Both the position numbers and the translations under genes were made by a program. A stretch of 64,000 nucleotides of DNA from Aldrovandia affinis (taxonomy: Eukaryota; Chordata; Actinopteri; Notacanthiformes; Halosauridae): NCBI GenBank assembly GCA_029706075.1, contig JAINUG010000048.1, forward strand, positions 62,001-126,000, read 5' to 3'. Position 1 is the stretch's first letter. Each line of letters starts with the position of its first letter. Below, piece after piece: positions 37,301-45,683 of the stretch. The notes under the pieces were generated by a model. That model did not search any database, was not told where the DNA came from, and worked only from the letters and a program-made list of their open reading frames with translations.

Positions 37301-40300
37301 CAGACACAGCGCATTACGCAGATTGTTGAGCGAATACCCAGATACTAAGTTTGTTTTTTGTTTCCTTCAGGATTTTGAACACTACCCTGTTTGAAAGCTG
37401 GGAGATTGTGGGCCCTTACCCCTCCTGGTGGGTCTTCAACTTCCTGCTGCTCCTGCTGCAGGCCTTACACTCCTTCTGGTCCTATCTCATTGTGAAGATC
37501 GCCTGCAGAGCCATCTCCAAAGGGAAGGTGAGGGCCAACCATCACACTTGGGATGCATTCAATAGCCATAGCACTCTGGGAATATACAAGCATTTTCCTC
37601 AGTTCATTCTAAACAGTTTGCAACTTTTTACTTGAGAGGTAATGCTCCTACATTTTATGGGCATATCAACATTGGGAAGTTATTTGGCTCATTGTACTGG
37701 CCATCTCGGTGGTGGAAATGACTGCAGGCTAATTAAGCACCAGTTTTATAAAAACCTTTCAGAAGACACTCCGGAAAGTGCTGCCAATGCTTTACAAGGG
37801 TAGCTGCTGTGCTACATAATTATCAGCAATGGAGGATATAAACATTTGGTTTGTGATTAGTACATTAACTATTTTAATATACAGCCTTTATTCATTGTAT
37901 TGCATTATACATTTTATTATTTAATCACTGGACATTCCAAAATATACATAAGTAATACATTATAGCTATAAAGCAGTTAGGTACAGTTGGTGAACAAAAA
38001 AAAAGAAAAACACTTACGTAAAGTCACTTAATAGGGTTTTATTACTTGTGCACTGTGGACGGGTATTGTCAGCTTGAGACACTTTTCTCTGCACGAAAGA
38101 CATGCTTTAATATGGGGTGAAGATGAGCTACACTGCCTGTACACTGCCTGTAGCTCTTATATTATAATATTATAGGTGATTCGTTGCTCATTATGTTATT
38201 TACAGTGCCCTCCATAATTATTGCCAGCCATGGTAAAGATGAGCAGAAAAAGCTATGAAAAAATATATTTGTTGTTAATCAGCTTGATCTTACACTCAAA
38301 ATATGAGAGAAATCTAACCTTTAATTCAAATTATTAAAAAAAAAAAAACTTTCAAAACTTTCAAAAATATAAATTTTAATTGTCAATTTTTTATCAATTT
38401 ACAAAATGCAAAGTGAGCGAACAGAGGCCGTGCCTCAATAAAGTACAGTGTTTTTTTGTCAACAACTGTATGTGTGTAACGTGTTTCTTGTGCTGAGCAA
38501 TCATAAACGGCTGCGAAGAGGCACTAAGTGAGGCACGCAGTTCTCCTGCCTCACGGTAGGGGGACTCGTCGTGATCCCAGTGATTCTTCTTGCGACTCGG
38601 CTGCAGAATAAGACAGCAAGCTACGATCTTCAGTTAGCAAGTAAAGTGCCGCCATCAGTTTATTTTTTCGTCGTGTCTGGCCTTACTTTCACAATGGAGG
38701 ATTACATATATAAACTCAAACAATTTTCTAAAATGGACTTTCAATCGAAGCAGGAGGTAAATAACTAACGGAAGACCAACGCCGGAGCTAAAGGATTTGC
38801 TTCAGACTACAGTTTCTATGACCGATTTGAGAAGAAATGCAGCGCACTTGGCCTGACAGAGAGTGGAGGCAGACAGTCGATTAGATATGAACGAAAACGA
38901 CTGTTCTGTAACATTCTGATAACATAAGCCATCAAATGAAGGCTAGGTTTGATCATTTTGGTGAGCTGGCTTTCCTTGGTTTGGTGGATTGCGCAAAATT
39001 CCGTGAAATGTCACAACATTTTGATGACACGAAACTGCAGAGCCTGTCAAAGTATGCCAAATTCTTTGACTTTGTGGAACTAAAGGCGAATCTCGTTGGA
39101 CTGTATAGCTCACAAACGGTGAGGGATGAATGTAAGTGGACAGCTTCTTAGCTTTTTGGCCCAGAAGGATCTCATTCAAACTGTTCCTGAGGCGACAAAG
39201 TTGCTCCAGCTAGTGCTCACTATTCCAGCTACTACAGCATCGGTGGAGCGGTCATTCTCAGCACTGAAAAGACTAAAAACATACAGTCGGAACAGGACTG
39301 ATCGACTTTCTTCCCTGGCAGTGATCTCCATTGAGACAGAGAGAATTTTAAAACTGAAGGAAGACAAGGAAAACTTCTACAAACAAGTTATCGATGCTTT
39401 TGTTTTGAAGGAGCGGCGCATGGACTTCATTTATAAGTAACGGTAAGACCATAATAACGTTTTTTAATTAAATGTGCTTTTTTGTGTGCTACAGTTTGTT
39501 AAAGAAAGCTGATATGAAATTTTAAACCTAACCCGTTAACTGCTGCCAATCAAATGGTGAATAAGCTACTCTGTAGGGTTCATATGTTTGTAAATCTGAT
39601 TGTGATGAAGTCAGTGCCTCACCAGCCATGAACCTCACGGCACGTCACTGGTCAGGTGTATGATTAACCAATTATACCAAACAGGTGCTAATGATCATCA
39701 ATTTCATATGTAGGTTGATTCACAGTCATTAACTGAAACAGAAACAGCTGTGTAGGAGGCTTAAAACTGGGTGAGGAACAGCCAAACTGCTATTAAGGTG
39801 AGGTTGTGGAAGACAGTTTCATGTCACAGGTCATACACCATGGCAAGACTGAGCACAGCAACAAGACACAAGGTAGTTATACTGCATCAGCAAGGTCTCT
39901 CCCAGGCAAAGATTTCAAACAGACTGGGGTTTCAAGATGTGCTGTTCAAGCTCTTTTGAAGAAGCACAAAGAAATGGGCAATGTTGAGGACCGTAGACGC
40001 AGTGGTCGGCCAAGGGAACTTAATGCAGCAGATGAAAGACACATCATGCTTACTTCCCTTCGAAATCGGAAGATGTCCAGCAGTGCCATCAGCTCAGAAC
40101 TGGCAGAAACCAGTGGGACCCAGGTACACCCATCTACTGTCCGGAGAAGTCTGTCCAGAAGTGGTCTTCATGGAAGAATTGCAGCCAAAAAGCCATACCT
40201 CCGACGTGGAAACAAGGCTAAGCGACTCAACTATGCATGAAAACATAGGAACTGGGGTGCAGAAAAATGGCAGCAGGTGCTCTGGACTGATGAGTCAAAA

Positions 40301-43087
40301 TGTGAAATATTTGGCTGTAGCAGAAGGCAGTTTGTTTGCCAAAGGGCTGGAGAGTGGTACAATAATGAGTGTCTGCAGGCAACAGTGAAGCATGGTGGAG
40401 GTTCCTCGCAAGTTTGGGGCTGCATTTCTGCAAATGGAGTTGGGGATTTGGTCAGGATTAATGGTGTCCTCAATGCTGAGAAATACAGGCAGATACTTAT
40501 CCGTCATGCAATACCATCAGGGAGGCATCTGATTGGCCCCAAATTTATTCTGCAGCAGGACAGCGACCCCAAACATACAGCCAATGTCATTAAGAACTAT
40601 CTTCAGCGTAAAGAAGAACAAGGAGTCCTGGAAGTGATGGTTTGGCCCCCACAGAGCCCTGATCTCAACATCATCGAGCCTGTCTGGGATTACATGAAGA
40701 GACAGAAGGAGTTGAGGCAGCCTACATCCACAGAAGATCTGTGGTTAGTTCTCCAAGATGTTTGGAACAACCTACCTGTCGAGTTCCTTCAAAAACTGTG
40801 TGCAAGTGTACCTAGAAGAATTGATGCTGTTTTGAAGGCAAAGGGTGGTCACACCAAATATTGATTTGATTTAGATTTATCTTCTGTTCATTCACTTAGC
40901 ATTTTGTTAATTGATAAAAATAAACTATTAACACTTCTATTTTTGAAAGCATTCTTACTTTACAGCATTTTTTCACACCTGCCTAAAACTTTTGCACAGT
41001 ACTGTATATATATATATATTTTTTTTTCTTCTAAATTAACCTTCACTGCTACTTTAGGAACTCTTAAGTGGTCATCCATGACTTCCTGTTTCACTGGGGT
41101 ATAAATATGAGGTGACACACAGGCCAAATTCCCTTAGTCATCCATCAACATGGGGAAGATCGGAGAATACACAAATTAAATGGGACAAAAGGTTGTTGAC
41201 CTTCATAAATCACGTAATGGCTATAAAAAAATGGCTACATGCCTGAAAATGCCCATCTCCACTATTAGGGTAATAATTCAGAAGTTTAAAACAACTGGAG
41301 CTGTGATGAACCTGCTTGGAAGAGGGCGCAAGTGTATTTTGCCCCCACACACAGTGGATGGATGGTTCGAGTTTCCCTAAGGATCACAGTTGGAGAATTG
41401 CATCTTGAATGCATTGGTTGCATCTTGGGTTCACCAAGTATCCAAAACTACACCAGATGTGTGTTTGGTGTAAAAAGAGGGATGGTCATGAAAATAACCT
41501 AATCCCCACTGTGAATAGTGGTGGATCTGTGATGGTGTTGGGCTGTTTTACTTCCAAAGGCCCTGGGAACCTTGTTAGGTACATGGCATCATGGACTCCA
41601 TCAAGTACCAGGAGATTTTGGATCAAAGTCTGGCTGCCTCTGTCAGGAGGCTAAAACTGGGTCGTGGTTGGATCTTCCAGCAGGACAATGATCCAAAGCA
41701 TACCTCCAAATCTACACAAAAAATACTTAATGCAGGGGTGCCAATAATTGTGACACGTTTTTGAGAAAAATAAAAATAAATCTTTAATTAAAGGTTAGAT
41801 TTCTCTCATACATTTGAGTGTAAGAGTGAGCTACATTTTTTCATAGCCTTTTTTTGCTTATCTTCACCAAGGGTGGCAATAATTCTGGAAGGCACTGTAG
41901 CTGTACTTGCATATTTCTCAGAATTAGTTCACTCAACCTTCTGAAGACATGCATATGAGTTTATTGATTAAGCATGTTGCATCCACACATTCAATTCAGT
42001 ACTATTTCTACTTTAAAGCAGCTGACCTTTGTGTATTGAGCTCCACTGTTACAGTTGCACCCGCAATATCTGTATTCTGTGAAACTTCCCAACCAATCAG
42101 TGTCCTGAAATATGTATGAAAATATTTGCAAAAATAAAGTGGAAACCCAGTTGAAATAGCAACTCAGTGACCGAGGCAAATTTACTTTCTGCTTGACACA
42201 AAGTATAGTCAAAGTTACCAGCAGAGGGAAGTAAAAAACTGTGCGATTATAACTGAGTGGGGGGACACTCTTGCCGCCTCTCATGTGACTTTCCTTTGTC
42301 CCTTGTGCCAACCTTGAAGTCTGGAAAGTGGAATCCTCTACATGTAAGTAGAGCAGAGACTCCTGAATGAGGTGTGGTACAGCTCTGTTTTAGAAACAGG
42401 ATGAATTCTCATGGCCCCGGAGCAAGCCATCCCTCTCTGGAACTCATGCATCAAACACATCTCATTTAATAATGTATAACTTTTTGAGATTTGTGAGACA
42501 TATTTTTCTAATCTTGTGAATACTTAATACTTCACACATTGCCCTTTGTTGGGGTTTTTCCTGTTTTATTTGGTTGAATACGTTTTTTAAATTCTTACAT
42601 TACATATGCCATTTCTTTTTCCCATCTCCAGGCCCCACATCAGACTTTGTTGGGAATGTTTTGTTTAGTAAATTGTGGTCACACTCCAATTCACTTTTGC
42701 CACTATTCAGTGCAATGACAATGCACTTTCCATGATAAATTTCAACAACAGTTATTTTTTTCTTTTAATTATTATTCTTAAAAATATTCTTAAACTAAAC
42801 TCATTAACAAATAAACTCAGAGGGCAAATATTTGCTTGGACAAAGTCCACTACAATTAGTTTGATTGTTAGCCTTTGTCCAAACCCAAAGTTTTTTATAG
42901 GTTATGGTCATATAACTGCCATCACCCATCCATGTAGGTGTCGAAAGACGACCGAAGCGACATTGAGTCCAGCTCTGATGAGGAGGAAGTCCCCAGCCCT
43001 GCTCTGAAGCTGCACAGCAGCAGTACCAACGGCACCAATGGGACCAACGGGTACTTCACGGGGTCCCCTTGTTTGGATGAACACTGA
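20910..43087 (+). CDS. cers6: Ceramide synthase, CerS5/6 type (3' part of gene)
   Basis: Multi-pass ER enzyme that joins fatty acyl-CoA to sphinganine to make dihydroceramide. Mammalian CerS6 prefers C16 acyl-CoA (family knowledge). Seven exons were read: 20910-20967, 23918-23968, 24239-24331, 31709-31837, 32236-32342, 37371-37527 and 42938-43087. All have AG/GT borders and phases that join without a break, giving about 248 residues of a family usually near 380-390. The TLC/Lag1 core is present, with the catalytic His-His pair, SYVNN, the HDAADILLE stretch and KMANY. The C-terminus is acidic ([10 protein letters not shown]) and ends [11 protein letters not shown]. That tail and the [11 protein letters not shown] segment resemble CerS6 more than CerS5 as I remember them, and clearly not CerS2/4. 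The start codon, first membrane helix and homeobox-like exons were not found in the window. nostrin follows on the same strand. Paralogue choice is less certain than family. Confidence 0.93.
20968..22892 (+). other. cers6 intron, unassigned
   Basis: AT-rich single-copy-looking DNA. No long frame, repeat end or RNA gene recognised. Confidence 0.4.
22893..23383 (-). mobile_element. Solo LTR in a cers6 intron
   Basis: 491 bp with TG...CA ends (on the minus strand TGTGGCAG to CTGCTACA). An AATAAA poly(A) signal lies on the minus strand near its 3' side (about 22983). The flanks TTAC and GTAC are an imperfect 4-bp duplication. No internal coding part remains. Confidence 0.6.
23918..23968 (+). CDS. 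cers6: cers6 exon, [17 protein letters not shown]
   Basis: Exactly 17 codons between AATACAG and GTGAGG. The CWYNYPYQ end is typical of CerS5/6. The first half reads Thr-Thr-Leu-Ile-Leu-Asn, where the mammalian proteins, as I remember them, have Trp at two of these sites; TTG versus TGG is one base each. The exon is in phase with both neighbours, so the gene looks intact here. Confidence 0.85.
24239..24331 (+). CDS. cers6: cers6 exon, start of the TLC core
   Basis: The exon has 31 codons and begins [19 protein letters not shown]. The acceptor is CCCCTCAG and the donor GTATGA. It covers the luminal loop and a membrane helix, ending FTDIRRK just before the Lag1 motif. Phase 0 on both sides matches the family exon map. 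Confidence 0.93.
24332..26885 (+). other. cers6 intron with one dispersed repeat
   Basis: About 25240-25640 matches a dispersed teleost repeat (TATGGCAGCATATATAAAAG, then GCTTTGCCTCCCATCATGCT). A related copy lies in nostrin intron 14 near 51660-52225. The rest is unassigned. No exon with good borders was seen. Confidence 0.4.
26890..28360 (-). mobile_element. CR1-like LINE remnant
   Basis: Minus-strand pieces in order: [16 protein letters not shown] (28200-28300), [23 protein letters not shown] (about 27920), then [19 protein letters not shown] (27800-27860), [17 protein letters not shown], and [20 protein letters not shown] (27480-27520). These are successive RT and thumb blocks of the CR1/L2 group. 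The catalytic box has one Asp (FADT) where two are needed. Stops and shifts are frequent. Confidence 0.75.
28960..30325 (+). mobile_element. Tc1 element 3, with internal duplication
   Basis: Inverted ends CACTATATGGCCAAAAGTCA (left) and its mirror (right, to 30325), flanked by TA. It carries one transposase remnant on the plus strand and a 120-bp copy of its own 3' end inside the gene. Confidence 0.9.
29097..30242 (+). pseudogene. Tc1 transposase interrupted by a copy of its own 3' end
   Basis: Starts [18 protein letters not shown] with the paired helix-turn-helix. After VLKRIA the text jumps into [17 protein letters not shown] and a stop, then resumes at [17 protein letters not shown]. Catalytic blocks WSDESHF and [13 protein letters not shown] are seen; the middle Asp block ([10 protein letters not shown]) is in another frame. 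A stop follows WQSDG near 29707. Confidence 0.85.
31332..31373. repeat. (CA)n microsatellite
   Basis: About 42 bp of CA with one CAAA interruption, in a cers6 intron. Confidence 0.95.
31709..31837 (+). CDS. cers6: cers6 exon with the catalytic Lag1 motif
   Basis: The exon has 43 codons and contains the His-His pair (IHHLAT), [10 protein letters not shown] and the acidic [10 protein letters not shown] stretch. These histidines and aspartates are needed for acyl transfer in the ceramide synthase family. All are intact, so the core gives no sign of a pseudogene. The acceptor is CACTCAG and the donor GTGAGT. Confidence 0.95.
31886..32072 (+). mobile_element. tRNA-derived SINE (family D), copy 1
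   Basis: Head GGTTAGGGAACTGTGCTTGT and a decayed B-box (GGTTGCAGGTTTAGTTCCT), body CTTCAGCAAAGTTACTTAAC, and the common teleost tail GGCTAAGAGCATATTCTAAA. It lies 49 bp after a cers6 donor. A second copy lies at 55938-56113 on the other strand. Confidence 0.65.
32236..32342 (+). CDS. cers6: cers6 exon, KMANY end of the Lag1 motif
   Basis: It encodes [15 protein letters not shown] and a hydrophobic helix ([16 protein letters not shown]). It ends two bases into a Trp codon (TG|GTAAGT), which the next exon completes with G. The length of 107 bp and the phase agree with the family. Confidence 0.94.
32343..33246 (+). other. cers6 intron, unassigned
   Basis: A degenerate CCAT/CCGT tract lies at about 33010-33050 after a G9 run. 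Otherwise no feature recognised. Confidence 0.4.
33598..34085 (+). mobile_element. THAP-like exon of a P-type element
   Basis: Plus-strand frames read [20 protein letters not shown] and FYNIP, then [20 protein letters not shown] in another frame. The Cys pair, the hydrophobic FYNIP and WTP...SRLCS fit the THAP zinc domain found at the start of P-element-like transposases. The last His is not kept and a shift breaks it. It sits inside Tc1 element 4. Confidence 0.5.
34168..34709 (+). pseudogene. Tc1 transposase, N-terminal half
   Basis: [15 protein letters not shown] starts in one frame. The frame then shifts to [54 protein letters not shown] and [16 protein letters not shown], and stops at VKHGGG where the LINE piece begins. 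The C-terminal part reappears at about 36430-36640 (SKHTAKA), with the bases between lost. Confidence 0.8.
34710..36425 (-). mobile_element. CR1/L2-group LINE 5' fragment with 2A-like motif
   Basis: Read on the minus strand, it starts near 36425 with CCAAGATGGCAGC (a YY1-like site common at LINE starts). The leader has a GC-rich repeat of about 45 bp near 36080-36190. Then comes a leader peptide ending [16 protein letters not shown] (35239-35290), then the endonuclease: [49 protein letters not shown]. It ends inside the endonuclease. A 5' piece without a 3' end is unusual and points to a later deletion. Confidence 0.75.
36895..37080. repeat. Dispersed teleost repeat tail
   Basis: Contains GCATTTAGCAGACGCTCTTA and TCCAGAGCGACTTAC, with a partly doubled start (CATTTAGCAGTCGCTCTTAT). 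This is the tail shared by many fish SINEs. No head or duplication seen. Confidence 0.55.
37371..37527 (+). CDS. cers6: cers6 exon, last luminal loop and final helix
   Basis: It encodes 52 residues beginning [20 protein letters not shown], then the last membrane helix ([19 protein letters not shown]) and ISKGK. The loop before the last helix is the part that sets acyl-chain choice in this family (published for CerS2/CerS5). It resembles C16-preferring CerS5/6. The acceptor is TTCCTTCAG and the donor GTGAGG. Confidence 0.95.
37528..38202 (+). other. cers6 intron, unassigned
   Basis: AT-rich, with no recognised element up to the Tc1 nest. Confidence 0.4.
38422..39650 (+). mobile_element. hAT element, innermost, internally deleted
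   Basis: Ends CAGAGGCCGTGCC (left) and GGCACGTCACTG (right). Coding remains: [20 protein letters not shown] (38694), then 38936-39151, then 39126-39440 with [20 protein letters not shown] and [15 protein letters not shown], the hAT C-terminal dimerisation block. No clear 8-bp duplication, probably because the host arm lost bases. Confidence 0.78.
39840..40864 (+). pseudogene. Tc1 transposase, nearly complete
   Basis: [20 protein letters not shown] starts the paired DNA-binding region, then [16 protein letters not shown]. The catalytic blocks [27 protein letters not shown] and [14 protein letters not shown] are all present and the end is KAKGGHTKY. It is about 340 residues, the family norm. 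One shift near 39935 and one TGA near 40238 (expected Arg codon, CpG decay) break it. It is the best-kept transposase in the window. Confidence 0.9.
41898..42937 (+). other. cers6 last intron, unassigned
   Basis: No transposon ends or frames recognised up to the last cers6 acceptor (CCATGTAG). Confidence 0.4.
42938..43087 (+). CDS. cers6: cers6 last exon, acidic cytosolic tail
   Basis: The exon has 49 codons plus TGA. The tail starts [17 protein letters not shown], a casein-kinase-2-like acidic serine cluster that is phosphorylated in mammalian ceramide synthases. It then has a Thr-Asn-Gly repeat (TNGTNGTNG). The closing CLDEH differs from mammalian endings. The exon sits 5.4 kb from the previous one, across the nested Tc1 cluster. 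Confidence 0.93.
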   Translation: MSKDDRSDIESSSDEEEVPSPALKLHSSSTNGTNGTNGYFTGSPCLDEH

Positions 43088-45200
43088 TCACCCCACTTTG
43101 AGACATTTTGAGCACTGGAAGGATGTTGCATACACAATTAAAAAGATTCATGTATGTGAGACATGAACAACATCACCTGTTTGATACTGGAAATTCTCAA
43201 TAGAACTTGTGAATTCATTTCTGTTTTCTGTATGGTTATTTATCCGCCTTTTTCACTTATCTCTCCACCTATTTGCATCAAAGAATATTCAGTGGAATGT
43301 CATACTGTAGCATTCTTGTTGCGCACCAACCAGTTTCTCTTTCTGCAAAAGAACAGGGCCATTTCATTTTCACTGTGTAAGCATGCTGAGTACGTGTAGT
43401 TTGACATTATGGAAGTGGTATTTTATTATGTCTGTGTCTTTGGACATTATTTATTTTTTATATATATTGGAGAAGTTTGGACAAAAGGGACTTTTTGATG
43501 TGTTTTAATAATTTTACTTTCAGTGTTGAAATCGCTAGCTCATAGTTTGGCTGCTCTTAAATTGAATGGCCCTCTCAAGTTTGGGCCCAGTCACCAGCTA
43601 CCTGCTGTAGATCTGGACTTGCTTTCTATGCTGCACCGTTACTCTTGCTAAACCGGTGGTTATATTTGTTTGCTTGCAGATAAACCATAATCTGTATTCA
43701 AAAAATTGTGAGGAACCACAAAACACAATTGTTTTCCACTTTTAAGCTGTAAATGACACAACCAGTAACAGTATTATGTCTGTGTGTAATTTGAGAGTGC
43801 TAAAACATATATTTCAAGCTTATGCATTTTAAGAAGTATTAAGCCATTTTTGTATGCAATTCATTGAAGTGCCCTGTGGCACACTTGAAAAACACTCAAA
43901 TAGCCAATTACATGTTGTGATATTAAAACCCCAGAGCTATTAAAATATTACAAGTATAATATCCAATTGATATGTTTAATGATTCCAGTCACATACGTCA
44001 GTGGTCCTGTTAACAATTATTTGCTTGTCCTAAATTGGGGCAGCTGAGGTACATGTACATCTCAATTTGTTATTTATGAAGTGGGTATAAATTATTTCAA
44101 ATTCTTCAACAGGGCCACGGATTTGAATTTTAACTTCCAATTTGTTTCCCTTTTCAATATTCAACAAATAGACATCTGAAATCCGTGATGACCATTGCTT
44201 TTATAGATTTCAATGTTTCTCCTTTATAAAATGGAAGAAAATGTTAAGCAATGCAACTTCATGTGGAAAGTTTGAAGTGGAGTAGTATAGATTGTGTATA
44301 AGTTCCAGAAGAAGTATTCAGTATGCATTTCAAAAAAATATTAAAGTGTAGACATATCATTATATAAATTGGGACTATTATATTTGATTAAAAGTGCTGT
44401 CCTTTACCCATTGCATTCATGTCCGGAAATGTTTAACTTGCATAGATCATAACATTTTACTGTCAGAAATACCATTGGACAACTGTGCAATACAATACTG
44501 TAATAATAAAATGTTAGATCTACATGTTTTAGTTTTAGGTGACATATCTGAACAAGCTATAAGTATGACCTTTCATTTTATATGGGAATAAATTATCTGT
44601 AGAATCTTCAATGACAAAATTCCACCCAATTTGACCTCCCATCCAGATTCTTCCAATCACTGGTTCATATCCTTCCTCGCTATTGCTGTATTTCTGAGCC
44701 TGTAGTATGACATAGGTGGCAGACATTATATTTTAAATTCCATTTTAGGTGCCTTTCTCTGGTTTTTCACCATGCATAATGTCATTTAGTTTCCACTATT
44801 TTGTCTTTGAATCATGCAGCCTTTTATTTCAGTGTATTTTGCTGGTCTCCACCACAGCTCCCTCTTGCTGTGGGAAACTCAAACAAAGAAATAACCCTGG
44901 TTTCCTTGCTTTTGCCAGCAGAGCTGGCTGTCGTACAGTTCACACTTGCTATTGAAATATAATCGGTGTCATAGAGGCCTGGATTCCTCTGCCTTTCAGA
45001 CATATAAACTTTGTATAGGTACAAATGAAAAATATTGCCATGTATTTTGAATAAATATCTTCAAACCAACCAAATGCTGCAGGACATTGTTTACATAATT
45101 TGTGATAGCCTTCCATTTGTCTGTTTTTGTGTACATTTTATTGCGACGTTACATTGATCTGTCATTAAAGCAAAAGGCTTACAACATCTGAACAGATGTT
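43088..45200 (+). other. Probable cers6 3' UTR and gap to nostrin
   Basis: This AT-rich stretch follows the cers6 stop codon and is unusually free of repeats. AATAAA hexamers occur at 44505, 44587 and 45050, with ATTAAA at 45164, all possible cers6 poly(A) signals. The lack of transposons next to such dense flanks suggests a transcribed, constrained UTR. The true 3' end is not known from sequence. Confidence 0.5.
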
Positions 45201-45559
45201 TGTATTGTTTTTTCAGCTTCCCTTACTAATTTGTAGGAATAAATGGAACATGTTTTTCTCATTCAGTAATCAGAAAACATTTCTCGGCATGTTTTAGTAA
45301 TTGATTAAAATAATAATTAAACTTAGTTGCATTCAATGAAACTAAATGGGTATAATTTAGTACAATCTAACTGCTGCCCATGAGGTGTTTGTCATTGTAG
45401 TCTACTCTTGGCTGGTTATAAGTTTGAAACACTTGCTTTAATAAAATAGTATAGAAAGACACATTCTTGCTAGTCTTTTTAAATTGATCATTATAATTGA
45501 TTGAATAATTTATGTGAGGAGATTCTGAACTAATATTCATAGATCTTTTTGGAGAGGGA

Positions 45560-45683
45560 AGGCTTGTATACAAAAAAAAATTACTTCTTTATTGGCTGAG
45601 TGAGCACAGGTGACTTCCGCATGCATGACTTTGGGAGGGTGGTCAAAGTGCAAAATCAATAAACTGCTCAGCACTGCGACAAA
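45560..45683 (+). promoter_or_regulatory. Probable nostrin 5' flank and leader
   Basis: It lies directly before the nostrin ATG. It holds an inverted CCAAT-type box (ATTGG near 45591), a GGGAGGGTGG block and no clear TATA box. Transcription could also start further upstream in a non-coding exon. This is an inference from position only. Confidence 0.3.

Larger units (their letters stand above)
38343..41004 (+). mobile_element. Tc1 element B, middle shell
   Basis: The right end runs to GCACAGTACTG then TA (41005). The left arm survives only as inner arm sequence (TTATCAATTTACAAAATGCA near 38390, mirrored near 40900). The tip was lost. It carries a nearly complete transposase gene at 39840-40864 and is itself cut by a hAT element. 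Confidence 0.82.
38203..41897 (+). mobile_element. Tc1 element A, outer shell of a three-level nest
   Basis: The left end CAGTGCCCTCCATAATTATT (38203) is mirrored at the right (AATAATTCTGGAAGGCACTG, to 41897), with TA on both sides. Its own sequence is 38203-about 38342 and about 41007-41897. Gene remnants at 41150-41755 read [46 protein letters not shown] and [18 protein letters not shown], in several frames. Confidence 0.85.

Noticed and set aside
43018..43060. Thr-Asn-Gly triplet repeat as a microsatellite in coding sequence
   Set aside because: The unit count is low and the related tail exists in mammalian CerS6, so it is ordinary gene sequence.
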